From Morinoia aosen (taxonomy: Eukaryota; Arthropoda; Malacostraca; Amphipoda; Talitridae): DNA of 64,000 nucleotides. The notes under the pieces were generated by a model. That model saw only the letters and a list, made by a program, of their open reading frames with translations. It ran no database searches and had not been told where the DNA came from. The DNA lies in the NCBI GenBank assembly GCA_030386875.1, contig CM059562.1, positions 22,497,360-22,561,359 of the forward strand, in the 5' to 3' direction. A program made the position numbers and the translations under genes. Shown here piece after piece: positions 24,288 to 35,220 of the stretch; positions within the stretch are counted from its first letter, which is position 1, and each line of letters opens with the position of its first letter.

Positions 24288-25187
24288 ATACTTGCAAGTA
24301 TATACTGATGGCTCAAAATATCTTATCCCTGAAACCTCAGCTGCAGCCGCAATGATAATTAAAGCCCCTAACACTACTGTGCTGCATAACTGGAAACTAC
24401 CAGCAGACACAACTATTCTAGGCTGTGAATTATTTGCTATTAAAGAATCGGTGAAGTATCTCTACACTCACTGTGAATCTCTAACTGGAGCAGCTATCTT
24501 TACTGATTCCTTGTCTTCAGTGTCACTTTTGAGGAACAGAACACCCAAAAATTATATTCATTTGATCTTTGAGATTCACAAACATATGATCTTAGTGTCA
24601 GAGCAATATTCAGTGCATGTACAGTTCATTCCAGGTCATAAAGATCTGGAGGGCAATGAGTTAGCCGATTTGGCAGCAAAGGCAGCTCACATTGGTGTGG
24701 TGACTCCATCCATACACATTGCTAGAACTGACATGGTAAGCACAATTAACAAGTCTGTTGTTGAGTACTTGCAGGAATGGTGGCTGAACAAAATAAATAT
24801 ATCCAGTAAAGGAAAAAACTGCTGGAGGCAAAGGGAACTCAATCCTACTGGCCCTGGTCTTCCCATAGAAACAGAGCAGTGGAGACAGCCATGGCCAGGC
24901 TCAGAATTGGTCACGTGGGATTAAATGAGCACCTAATCCGCTTTAATCTAGCTGACTCTAACCTTTGTTCATGTGGGTCTGTTGAGTCTGTGTCCCATTT
25001 TTTGCTGCAGTGTCCCAGATATTCCAATGAAAGAACAATTCTTTATGATGAATTGCATGCCTTGGGTATAGCATTTACCCTCAAGAACATCTTAGGAGGA
25101 GGCAACTTTAATAGAAGCAAGCAACATAAAATTTTGAATGCTATGACCAAATATTTGATCTGTAGTAAAAGGTTAGGGGACCTGTAG
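24288..25187 (+). pseudogene. LINE ORF2, RNase H domain and C-terminal Cys/His motif (broken)
   Basis: The first codons after the LTR duplication read LQVYTDGSK, the RNase H start with its catalytic Asp. GCELFAIKESV (Glu), FTDSLSSV (Asp) and PGHKDLEGNELADLAAK (His/Asp) follow, giving all four RNase H landmarks. The frame runs to 24924. A shift near 24870-24885 moves it into 24879-25187, which carries ARLRIGHVGLNEHL and the Cys/His motif CSCGSVESVSHFLLQC. It ends at a stop at 25185-25187. Confidence 0.87.
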
Positions 25188-25340
25188 CCATTAACCACTA
25201 ACTCTAGCAATGAAGTCAATCCAACTTCCAAAGGAAGAGGTATGGCTGACTGTCAGTGGGGATGTCTCGGGTCAGTATCTCAAGTGAAATAAGTGTAAGA
25301 GAGACCTCCCATGTGAGGGACGTTTCCCTGACTTTTAGCT

Positions 25341-25930
25341 ATACCATGTTACACGTCAGAAATCACAGCAGAGAGCACTAAGGTTAATGTTTTAAGGTGC
25401 ATTCCAGTGGTAGTGAGAGTAGCAGTAGCAGTATAGTAGTGTAGTTAGGGAATGCACTCATGAAGTCTCAATTCTCATGATCCCTAATGAATTTTGTACT
25501 TTTAAGATGCTCCAGGTTGCGGCACCCAGGCTGGACCATTCACCCTCCAGCTGTCAATGACTCTATGCTGTGCTTGCAGTTAGGTAGCCCCACTAACCAT
25601 GAAGCATGCTCTAACAATTGAAGGATCTATTATTGCGCCACTTTAATGTGTGACTTCCAAATTCATTTTTGCTCATTTTTAACTTATCATAGGTATCCAT
25701 CCCCATTTATTCTTCTATGTTCCCAGGCACGTTGTGACGAAAAACAATTGAGACCTGAGGTGCATGGGCCAACAAGAACCAGGACCCTCAACCAAACGGA
25801 CGCAAGAAGAAGAAGAAGAAGAGTGTTCGGTGATCGATTGGTGTGTGCACGCGTGCTTTTGATCCTCCGACGAAAATTGTGGTGAATTAAAGTGAAGTTG
25901 CTGAAAAAACAAAAACAAACAAACAAACAT
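25341..25930. other. Unassigned spacer with simple repeats
   Basis: Contains (AGT/AGC)n-like sequence near 25415-25440, an AAG/AGA-rich stretch near 25803-25823 and a (CAAA)n run near 25905-25928 abutting the SINE. The central part may be a LINE tail or the right flank of an older element. No gene is supported. Confidence 0.5.
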
Positions 25931-26205
25931 CAGCATCTTTGGGATGCTTTATTTCCAATAAAGCCTGATACATATGATCTTGAGCATTGGTTTTTCAAAT
26001 GTCTTACAACTAAAACTAAATATAGGACACCATGACGGTTCCCCCGTAAAGCCGGTACCCATTTCCGACACCTGGGTTGAGTGGGGTATTGTGCTTGAGC
26101 TTTCCCTTATACCCAACGGGGAAAATCGCTGCGCCAGCGCCGGGATACGAACCCTCGTCTCCAACATACAAGACCGATCCCTTAACCACTGTGCCACGGC
26201 GATCA
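25931..26205 (-). mobile_element. tRNA-derived SINE, copy 2
   Basis: Reverse complement of the family at 12097-12374. On the minus strand it starts with GCCGTGGCACAGTGGTTAAGG (box A; shortened here to the core GTGGCACAGTGGTTAAGG), has GGGTTCGTATCCC (box B), a shared body, and the terminal hairpin GCATCCCAAAGATGC. A CAAA-rich run lies beyond its 3' end. The head resembles a tRNA but the length, body and lack of an acceptor stem show it is a SINE. Two copies in one window imply a repeat family. Confidence 0.86.
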
Positions 26206-26329
26206 CACTGGTAACTGGTTGTTTGTATATTCACTTGAGTAAAGTGTGTGACTTTGTATGGAGTGCTCGTGAGAGTAGTTCTTTAGTAGCGTGAGAGTTG
26301 AGACTGAGCATTGGGGTCGTGACTTGCAA

Positions 26330-27155
26330 TTTTTGGTCAATGTTTAGCGTGATGCAATCAAAGGAAATGGGAATTTTATTCCCAAGAATCACTAAAGGAA
26401 CCCATTTAAGAACATTTACAAGAATGACATTCTGCTCTCTGATGCGTTATTTTTGAATTACTCAGCTTTGAAGTTATACGTAAAATTGCTTTCCCGCTCA
26501 AAATGTGGAACACAGAATACGACTAGGTTGGGTCGGGAAAAGCAAAGTTCGGATCATTAGGTGTTGAAGTTTTTGCCAGAACTTCATAGAAATGAAAGAA
26601 TGCAAGAAATTGTTGATAAATAATTAGAAATATTGTTATCAGTTAATAACACAAAAAAGTTAACATACTATTTCTCGTATTTGGTGCTTTTGACGTTTTT
26701 CTTTAGTCGTCATTATTACGTCGTCACCTTTACAGTCAGCTCATAGATGGTGCCACCCGGTACCGTCACATTTACAGTTAGCTCATAGATGGCGCCACTC
26801 GGTATGGCCGCCGCCATCATGGAGCAGATGTAAACACAATTGTTAACATGACCTTAATGGGTTGCTTTCAACCTTTATTTATAATTCTCACTAGAAGAAC
26901 TGTGGCTACCCCTCACGACCCAACCTCTTTACGTTTGTAATAGGGGGGTTTACTTCTGTTATTAATGAAATTCTGGTCAACGCGCTCGCTTCCTTTAGCG
27001 CGGAAGCCAATTTCAAAGTTGAATAATTAGAAAATAACGCATCAAACAGCAGAATGTCATTCGTGTAAAACGTTCTTAAATGGGTTTCTTTAGTGATTCT
27101 TTGGAGTAAAATTCCCATTTCCTTTGATTGCATCACGCTGAACATTGACCGATTT
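26330..27155. repeat. Foldback (long inverted repeat) element, copy A
   Basis: The left arm (about 26334-26540) and right arm (about 26905-27150) are inverted copies: both carry GGTCAATGTT, GATGCAATCAAAGGAAATGG and AATGACATTCTGCT. The centre has a 42-bp tandem duplication (26722-26805, CTCATAGATGG words). No coding sequence is present. The same family recurs at 35221-35983. It lies directly upstream of the LINE starting at 27217. Confidence 0.8.
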
Positions 27156-27216
27156 GGTGAGTAAAGACTTCTTCTGCCTGTAAAATTTGTACTAAGATAG
27201 AAGTCTGTGTTTGAGA

Positions 27217-28408
27217 ATGGCAAGAAATAGGACTGGTCCTTGGAAGAGAGGTGCAAGTGGAATGGATGAGGAGATTGAGTGCATGACTTGTAAAGAGTGA
27301 GTAGATATAGAGGCATGCAAAGGTTTGAGAGAGATGAGTCGCAGAAAGTAGAATGATCTTGTGTTTACGTGCTGGAAATGTTTGAATGATGAGAGTAAGA
27401 AGTTGAAAGAGGAGGTTGAGAGATTGACAATTCTGATGGTTGCTTTAGAGGCTGACTTGAAGGATGAAAGGAAGCTGAACAAAGGAAAAAATGAGAGTGG
27501 TGCAAATGCAGTGAATGATAAGGTAAATGGCAAGGAGTGCAAATGCAATGGAAGATGAAGCAAATGATGGTGCAAAGAGTGCAAATGAAGTGGATGATAA
27601 GGCAAATGATGATGCAAGGAGTGTGAATGCAGTAAATGATCAGGCAAATGATGGTGCTAATGTGGCAGATGAAAGTAGAAGGATGAATGAGAATGATGAA
27701 AGAAGTACGAATAGAAAGAGGGTGAAGGAGCAGCCTGTTGATGTGCCACATGAGGTGCAGGCACCTGTAGTGGAAGTGAATGGAAGGTAGATGGATGGAA
27801 AGAGTGATGTCAGTGGAAGAATTGAATGAAAGAGTAGTATGAAAAGGAGAGTGAGACCTACAATTAGAATATGTGGTGACAGTATGGTTAAGAATGTGGA
27901 TAGGTTTGTGAGGATGACTGACAGTAGTGGGTGTACAAGCATTGGAGGAAAGAGAGTGAAAGAGATTTGTAGGCATGCTGAGGAAGTGATAGATGGAATG
28001 GATGAAGGGATGGTTGTACTGCAAGGAGGTGGCAATCGGCTGCTTGAATGTGGGAGAGAATGTACGGTGAATGCAATCATGAATGTGTTTGAAAGACCAC
28101 GGAAGAAGAATATCAGGGTGGCTGTGACCAGCCTCCTGAGAAGGCCTGCGTGTGATGAGTATGAAAGGGTGCAAAAGGAGATAAATAGGAATAGGGAGGT
28201 GCACGAAAGGATTATGAGTATGAAGGCTGAGAGTATGAGAAAGCGTGAATTGGGTTCCAGCTTCCTTGATATGGATAACGTGATCCAGAGTGGATGTTTT
28301 CGTGGAGATGGAGTCCACCTTACACAAGAAGGTGAGATGAAACTCTCCAGGAGATACATCCAGTGGATTGGGTCTACTCATATTGCAATGGAAGGAGGAA
28401 CAGGATGA
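27217..28408 (+). pseudogene. LINE ORF1 with PHD-like finger and SGNH-esterase-like domain (broken)
   Basis: ATG at 27217. The N-terminus has CMTCKE and, after two in-frame stops (27298 and near 27346), CWKC, consistent with a Cys-rich finger, then a coiled-coil stretch (KKLKEEVERLTILMVALE). A frameshift occurs near 27540 in repetitive sequence, with a TAG at 27788 and a TGA shortly after. The last open part (27839-28408, 189 codons) shows esterase blocks: ICGDSMV (catalytic Ser), VVLQGGGNRL (Gly/Asn) and GDGVHLTQEG (Asp/His). CR1/L2 ORF1 proteins carry such a domain and bind nucleic acid or membranes. The active residues look preserved although the gene is broken. Confidence 0.82.
27500..27680 (+). 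repeat. Minisatellite of about 45-48 bp within LINE ORF1
   Basis: Three to four imperfect units built from GCAAATGATGGTGCAA, GAGTGCAAATGCAGTG and AATGATAAGG words. Translated in frame they give N-D-x-A-N-D-x-A-x-S blocks, an Asn/Asp/Ala-rich linker between the coiled coil and the esterase domain. Confidence 0.7.
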
Positions 28409-28459
28409 ATGAAAAGCTGTCAGAGCAAAAATGAAAAATGTCGTGAATTGTCCAATTGT

Positions 28460-31400
28460 GTTGTGAGGTTTGGATGTATAAATGTGCGTGGACGGAATGC
28501 AGGAAAAAAAATAAATAAGATGATCTTTTAGCAAAATTTGAGAATGGAAAGTTGGATTCTGTTGGTGTAGTAGAGACCCAAATGCGTGATAGAGTCAGTT
28601 TAAGATGCAAGGAGGGTAAGTACTATATGATAGGAAAAGGGCGTGTAAGTTGGCAAAAAAGAGGTGGTGGAGTTAGTTTCATTATAAAAAATGCCCTAAA
28701 TTGGAAAGTAGAAGAAATTCCAGTTGGAAATGAACCTGAGAGTGAAGATCTGTTAGTAATAAAGTGTGAAAGAATGCATGCCAGGGATGTGTTATTGTGA
28801 TTGTATGTTATATGACAACTGATGGGATTTTAGCTCATCAAGAAAATGTAAAAAAGTATGAAATATTAACAAGAATTATGCGAGAACACTGCAGATGCCC
28901 TCCGATTGTGATGGGTGACATGAATGGCCATGTTGGTATACTTGGTGAGCCTGTGAATGCAAATGGACAAAAATTTATTGATTTCTGTGATGAGAATAAA
29001 CTTGAGAACCTGAATGTCACAATAGGAAATGGCTTGCATACATAGCAAATCAGGGAATGTAAAACTGCAATTGACTATATGATGTGAATAGTAGAGCAAG
29101 AGTATGTGTCAAAGAAATGTTTGTAGATGAAGATGATTTTGATATTGAAAGTGACCATAAAATGATTGTGCTAGAATATAGAATATAATTGGGGATGGAA
29201 AGAAGTCAATGCAGAAGGCAAACAGAGTAAAAGAAAATTGGCATATAAAAATGGCAAACTGGGAAGAATTTTGAAATTAATTGAGTAGGTGTAACTGGAA
29301 CAGGTGTGGAAATGTAAATGACTTGAATGGGGAGATTGCAAGAACCTTGTATGATGTGGCAGAGCAAAAGATTGGTAAAATGAAATGCAGGAAAAGTACA
29401 GGAAATGCTAGGTGGTTTACAAGTGAGATAAAGGAAAAACGAATGAGAAGAAAGACTTTAAATAAGAAACAAAGGAATATGAGGCAAATGTATGAAAGAA
29501 ACAGAATTACTGAGGATGAATGGCAGAGTGCATGGAATGAGTACAAGGACCAGCAGAAGAAAGTAAGGGGATTGATTAATGAGGCTAGAGTTAAAAAAGA
29601 GAGACACCAAGCTGAAAATCTTAGAAAAAAAAATGGTCTGGATGGAATAAAAGATTGGTATTGGTTTATAAAAGGTAATGATAGAGGTAGTGAAGTTCAA
29701 GTCGACAAATTAGTAGTAAATGGTTGCAGTGTGCGAGATAGGGTGCAAATGGTGAAAGCAGTTGAAGAATTCTGCAAAGACATTGGTGGAATGAATGAGC
29801 AGGTAACAGATGATGAACCTGTAAATTTTCTGATTGATGAACATGTGCTGCAAATGGAAGACAAAATCACTTGTGAAGAGATTGTAAGTTTTTTGAAGAA
29901 AGTGAAAAATGGAAAGGCATGTGGCCCTGATAGGATCCCATATGAGTTCTATAAATGTGGAGGAGAGAGTGTAGTCAGTATGTTGAAATGTTTATTTGAT
30001 GAGATATGGAAGAGTGAAAGAGTACCGGATGACTGGAACAAGTGTAATGTAGTTCTGTTGCGCAAGGGTGGACATAAGAGTATGAAAGAACTTAAAAATT
30101 ACAGACCAATTGCACTGGCTGTCACTGTATGTAAGATCTTTTGTGGTATTTTGAATGAGAGAATGAAAAATTTAGTTGAGGAATTAGGAGTCCTGGGATA
30201 AGAACAGAATGGTTTTAGGCAAGATAAACGTGGGGAGGATAATCTGTTTGTGGTGAGTGAAATAATTGAGCAAATGAGGAAGGATGACAAGAAGGTATAT
30301 TTAGTATTCCTGGGTGTTGAAAAGGCGAATGACAGAGTGGATCGGGTTAGGCTCTTTGAAATTTTGAGAAAAGTCGGGTTCTGCAGAAAAATAGTAAAAA
30401 TTGTACGAAGTCTGTATGAAAACACAAGCGCTATCTACAGGCTAGGAAATTGGGAAACAGGGCAAGTGAGAAGTGTTAGAGGAGTGAGACAGGGCTGTGT
30501 TCTGTCTCCCCTGTTGTTTGGATTGTACACAGAAGAATTAGCAGTTCGACTGAGAATGAGTGGCTTAGGACTGAAAGTTAGTAATGAGAGACTGAGCTGT
30601 TTGTTGTATGCTGATGATGTGGTTGTGGTTAGTGAATGTGGACATCACTACAAAGGATGCTTGACTTTCTGAATGGATATAGTACAGATTTCAAGATGAA
30701 CTTTGGGGCTGACAAAAGTAAGGTTATGGTTATAAATAGTGATGAGACTGATAGAGACATACTGTGGAATATTGGAGAAATCAGAATAAGTAGAGCAAAA
30801 AAATACAATTATCTAGGTTGTATGATGAGTGAAGGTGGATGCACCAGAACTAAGGGTGAGAAAGTGGCAAAAGCAATGCAGTGGAGTGGATGGTTAAGTA
30901 GTGTGGCCAGATACAGAGCAAACCAGTATGAATGTGTGAGAGGAATGTGGAAGTGTGTTGCTGTAATTAGTGTCATGTATGGTATGAGTGCTCTTTCTTG
31001 GAATGGAAGTGATCTTGAAAAGCTGAATGTAATACAAAATAAGGTAGGACGTTTAGCAGTGGGTGCTCCAAAATGGACAGCAACAGAAACCGTTAGAGGT
31101 GACCTAGGGTGGAGCTTATTTTCAGAAAGAATGATGAAAGCTGTGCTGAATTATAAGGTGAGAATTGAAAGAATGCAGAATAGCAGGTGGGTAAAGCAAA
31201 GTTTTGAATGGAATCTGAGTGTAAGCTATTGGGAGAAAGTATGTTGGGGGCATGCAAGGAAACTTACTCTGCAAAAGATTATTCATGTTAGAATTGGGAG
31301 ACCTGTGGATGACTGGAGTTTATTAAATGTTGGAGGTGTAGGGCCTGAGTGGGACTGCAAGAGGTGGAAAAAAGAGATTGAGAGGCAAACAAAGGAGTAT

Positions 31401-31841
31401 GGATTGAATAAGTGGAAGCTTAGCATGATGCGGAAGCCTACACTTGACTGGTATATGAAAAAGGAAGCACCTAAGTTTAAGATGTTCTATGATGGTAGTT
31501 TTGGAAGTCAACTTTTGTTTGCTGTGAGATGTAAGTCATTGAGTGTGAACAGACGTACATGGAGATGGAATGAGAATAATAACAGGTTATGTTGGCAGTG
31601 TAATAGTGGAGTGGAGGAAACAATTGAGCATTTTGTGCTTGAATGCAGTAAGCATGAGCAAGAGAGAGCAAGTTTTATTAATGTGGTGTTAGAGCAGTAT
31701 GGAGAGAATGAGTGGTATGCCAAATGTGCTGAAGATGATTGTGGTATGAGCTGTTTTGCTGGATTGGATCAGGAGTGTAATTTGAGCATCATTGAAGCTA
31801 TGAAAATGTTTCTGGTGCGTGCCTGGAGTAAGAGACAGTGA
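28460..31841 (+). pseudogene. LINE ORF2, endonuclease and reverse transcriptase (broken)
   Basis: The endonuclease starts with FGCINVRG (about 28470), followed by VGVVETQM (catalytic Glu), VMGDMNGHVG (about 28908) and ESDHK (about 29150). The reverse transcriptase shows GKACGPDRIPYEFY, NYRPIAL, EQNGFRQ after an in-frame TAA at 30199-30201, VRQGCVLSPLLFGLY and CLLYADDVV. In motif A the usual catalytic Asp of FLDxEKAYDRV reads Gly (FLGVEKANDRV). A frameshift near 30650 moves to 30636-31841, which has KYNYLGCMMS and the terminal zinc motif CWQCNSGVEETIEHFVLEC. At least three further breaks lie in 28500-29290. Confidence 0.85.
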
Positions 31842-32095
31842 CTGGAATGAGCTAGTCAGGTAGAGTGGGCTTTAATGACCCAATATGCCTGGAGATGGTG
31901 TTTTGACACACTGGTTATCCCAGTGAGGCTATCCAATGGCAGCTTGTGACAGGGATTGGTAGATCCTGAGTAGTTTAGTGGACAAGTCTGGTACCTGGCA
32001 CTGAATTCTTTGTGTGAAAATTGTGGGGGAACTGTAGGCCGTTACAAAGGCCCCGACGCTGTCGGCCCTCAATTTCAAGTTCAATGCACATGGAC

Positions 32096-32570
32096 AGAGC
32101 AGTACTAAATGAGTGGAAGGTCCTTTCTTGAAAATACCTCAGAAGCGTGGTATTATATCAGAACTGACAACTGATGGAAATGAAGGCGGGGAGCAAAGTT
32201 TACAGGGGAAACCCTCCTTCTCCGTGAGCTCGCACACCAGAACCTATTTCATTAGATGGAGCATTGAAAAATTATTGTAATTTGAATTGCAGTTAAAAAA
32301 TATATCAATCAATTAGTTTTTTTGTATGATGAAGTGTCAGAATTATTGTCTAAATTTTTGTAGTAGTTATGATGCCAAAAAAAATTTCAGAGAGTTGTCT
32401 CAAGTAATCTTTCACTGGCTGTGTTTATTGTAATCCTTTCATTGAGTTTTGAGTTTTTTTTATATGCAGTTCGGTGTAATTTCAAGCTTGGTAAACCTAA
32501 ATTTGGAAATAAGGTTAAATGGTTTTCTGTTCCACATATTCATTAAGAAATTTTGAACTGCTTAAAATGA
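32096..32570. other. Unassigned spacer
   Basis: AT-rich flank of the LINE with no open frame or repeat structure I can support. Confidence 0.5.
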
Positions 32571-32575
32571 GTTAG

Positions 32576-33121
32576 GGTAAATGTGTAGCGTTGGTCAGTA
32601 ATCAATTTTCCACTTTTCGGTGTCTAATCATAGTTAATTAGATCAAAATAAACAAGTTTTCTTCTATGCACTTTCTGTCGGAAATGAATATTTTACAAGT
32701 TATAGCGGTAAATTAGTTACCGCAACTCCAGTGTTTGAAGCGGAAAAAATTCATCGATCCCGTGGTATGGCAACACTGCAATGAAGTCTCGCTTCCAGCC
32801 CGATCGTCATCAAAGACGAAACCAAACCTACCGCCATACCTCGTTAAATATTTGTTTGACGAAAAAAGTGTATAGAAGAAAAGTTATTTATTTTGATGTT
32901 ATTACCATGATTCAAGCAACAAAAATTCTAAAATCGACAAGTAGCTGTTTATTCGATCACATTTGTCATCAAAGACCAAACTAAACCTAGTGCCATAATT
33001 TGTTAAATACTCATTTTGGACGGAAAGTGCATAGAAGAGAAATTGTTTATTCAGATCTAAAAACCTATTTCTAGGCACCGAAAAGTGGAAAATTGATTAC
33101 TGACCAACGCTACACATTTAC
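32576..33121. mobile_element. Inverted-repeat (MITE-like) element of about 545 bp
   Basis: The left end GTAAATGTGTAGCGTTGGTC is the exact reverse complement of the right end, GACCAACGCTACACATTTAC. Inverted similarity continues inward for about 120 bp, through CTTCTATGCACTTTC on the left and its complement on the right. Between the arms a direct repeat around CATCAAAGACGAAAC / CATCAAAGACCAAAC (32809 and 32967) is present. No coding capacity. Flanks TTAGG / TTAAG may be a diverged target duplication. Superfamily unknown. Confidence 0.8.
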
Positions 33122-33189
33122 TTAAGTTAGATTTACTTGTGTTCCAGCCCTGCAAGATATCTCATATCAGAGTCGGCACACCTCAATAT

Positions 33190-34880
33190 CAGCGATGGAA
33201 AAAACCCTGGGTTTTTTTAAAAAACCCCAACCCATATTTTTTTTTTTGGTTAAATTGGGTGTTTTGTGTTTTGTTTTTTTTGGCTTTATTGGTTTTTTTG
33301 TAGTACCTGTTTTTGTTTATAAGAGTTATTCACACAGCTCCAGTTGCCTCTTTTCCAGATTTATACACATACACTTATTGAGTAAATATTGTTATTTGTT
33401 TACTTTATTTCCAACATTATATTACATTATTATATGAATTATTATATTATATGAACAATATATGAATTAAGTTTGTCCATCACAATTACCATTTACCAAT
33501 TACCATATGCGTAGGGACATAGCTCTGCAGTCTGTAAAGGTATAAGATGTACAAAGAGAATTGCTTTGCTTGTCAATTCATAGTAAGTTGTTTTAGCAGC
33601 AGACAGACGCAAGTCATGTGAGTGGGAAGCACCATGTAGATCATAAGTAACCACCACAAGCAACTTGAAGCAAGACAGCTGCACATCACTTAACAGTCAT
33701 GCTGTTAACAACTTAACATGTGTATTGTGTGAGCTAGAGGGCTTAGCAGCGCAAGCCAAGTCAGTCAACCAGACTGTTGCATGTTACAACATGTAGTGAC
33801 ATGCCCAAATTTTTTTTTAAAAATTTGCCAAAAAAATCACTTTTTGCAGTTCAGGATAGCAACAAACACTAAAATGATTAGAAATAAATGCTCTAACAGA
33901 TTCCATCGTCGAGTTTGCTCCAGTGCAGCTTGAATGCTCACCATAGGCCAGTCGTTTCTTTACTTTCTTACCACATGATGGCTGCGGTCGTGTCTTACCC
34001 CATCTGACTATAATTGTTAGACTTATTTCAGGCAAAGCTCTCACAGGAGACAGATATTGAAGAGTGGTTGGCTGAGAACAATCCGCAGTTCATCGGTGCG
34101 CTTTATTTGTATAAATTGAAGGACTCCAACATCTTCCCAAAACACTAGTTCAAAAAGAATATGACTAAGACAATGACTCCTCGTTGATGGTGGGATATTC
34201 AAGACATGAAACAGCAGAAAATGCAGATTCCTGAAAAAACACTGGCACAGGGTTTTTTCAAGTTTATAAGCAATCTTCATTTTTGCCCCGCAAGTTCAGG
34301 ATCCATTGAAAGAATTTTCTCAACATTTGGATTGTGTGGAATAAATTGAGAAATAGATTAGGATCAGAACACGCACAGAAATTGGTCTCAGTATATCACC
34401 ACCTCACAAATGGTCATGTGGATGAAAATGGAAAATGATGAAATGGTAGTGGATGTAGTAAGAGAAATGCAGTAGTACTATAGTAGCAGTCTAGTCTAGA
34501 AGACAGGAAGAATTCAGAAGTCTCTATACTCTCTAATAGTCAAACTGCATTTGTTTCTTAGTTTTTGTTTTTTACTCTGGAAATGCAACTCGTGGAAATA
34601 TACAAGTCCCTCGAGTTTTTTTTGTGATTTGTGTTTTCTTATTTCATTTTTTTAGTGGTGTTTTTTTATTTTTGTTTTCAAAATTTATTGTCATAATCAT
34701 GCAAGTGCCTTGGACAAATTTTTGACAATATAAATATTTAACTCATTTTGATTCTATAAGCTTGAAAACAAGTGAAATTTAACTAGCACTATTAAAACCC
34801 AAAAAAGCCCCCAAAAAAACACTATTTAGTGGGTTTTTTTATGTGGGTTTTTTGGGTGGATTTTTTATGTGCCAACCCTG
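33190..34880 (+). mobile_element. hAT transposon relic with 8-bp target duplication
   Basis: Starts CAGCGATGG and ends CCAACCCTG (complement CAGGGTTGG), short hAT-type terminal inverted repeats. Both sides carry the perfect 8-bp duplication CTCAATAT (33182-33189 and 34881-34888), the size hAT elements make. The subterminal regions are T/A-rich with GGGTTTTTT and AAAACCC words. Only the C-terminal part of a transposase is left, near 34200-34430. At 1.7 kb it is an internally deleted, non-autonomous copy. Confidence 0.9.
34200..34436 (+). pseudogene. hAT transposase C-terminal dimerisation region (remnant)
   Basis: Frames on the + strand give SSGSIERIFSTFGL and then, after a one-base shift near 34335, VWNKLRNRLGSEHAQKLVSV. 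This matches the conserved hAT dimerisation signature (SSA..ERxFSxxG...kLRNRLG..kA.kLV). An upstream piece reads WWDIQDMKQQ. Earlier catalytic domains are not detectable. Confidence 0.87.
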
Positions 34881-34888
34881 CTCAATAT

Positions 34889-35215
34889 CACTGGTTCACT
34901 CCATGCTACTCTGAAACTTCCATCATAAACATATTTCTCTCACTTCCTCATTTTTATTACTTTCCTAATGTTCTAGTGTTTTTTTACCCATCTGTTACAC
35001 TGCATGCATAACCTTTATATATTCTCCATTAGTTGTGAGAAGCTCAGCAATAATTTTACTATGAGCTTTTATGGATCTATTTTGATCACATTTCTGTTTT
35101 TTTTCTTTAAAACAGTAATGAGAGATTTTGAATGTAAAAGAATACCGCAGTAGGATTTTAATTTTGTAAAACCTGGAAAAAAGTGATCCTTACACTATTG
35201 CACTCATGTTAGGGC
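34889..35215. other. Unassigned spacer
   Basis: AT-rich; nothing recognised between the hAT relic and the foldback element. Confidence 0.5.
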
Positions 35216-35220
35216 AAATT

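Larger units (their letters stand above)
18401..25340 (+). mobile_element. RNase H-bearing non-LTR retrotransposon (LINE, I/Jockey group), broken
   Basis: Order on the + strand: ORF1 gag-like protein with three zinc knuckles, ORF2 APE-type endonuclease, reverse transcriptase, RNase H and a C-terminal Cys/His motif. RNase H plus triple CCHC suggests the I/Nimb side of the I/Jockey group. Several frameshifts and stops split the frames, and a 1,100-bp solo-LTR-like insertion (23188-24287) lies between RT and RNase H. Sequence after the last stop (25188 to about 25340) looks like its 3' untranslated region, with no clear A tail. The 5' edge is uncertain. Confidence 0.9.
27160..32095 (+). mobile_element. 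CR1/L2-group LINE with esterase-type ORF1, broken
   Basis: ORF1 carries a Cys-rich (PHD-like) N-terminus, a repeat-rich linker and an SGNH-esterase-like domain. ORF2 has an APE-type endonuclease, reverse transcriptase and a terminal CCHC motif, and no RNase H. This combination is typical of CR1/L2-group LINEs. The 3' untranslated region (31842 to about 32090) ends near a GGCCGTTACAAAGGCC palindrome and a CGACGCTGTCGG stem. Several stops and frameshifts show it is dead. The 5' end abuts foldback copy A. Confidence 0.85.

Noticed and set aside
27365-28534. Long minus-strand open frame (389 codons) opposite LINE ORF1
   Set aside because: It is the antisense of the esterase-type ORF1 and its repetitive linker; the His/Ser/Leu-rich product has no domain, whereas the sense strand has clear motifs.
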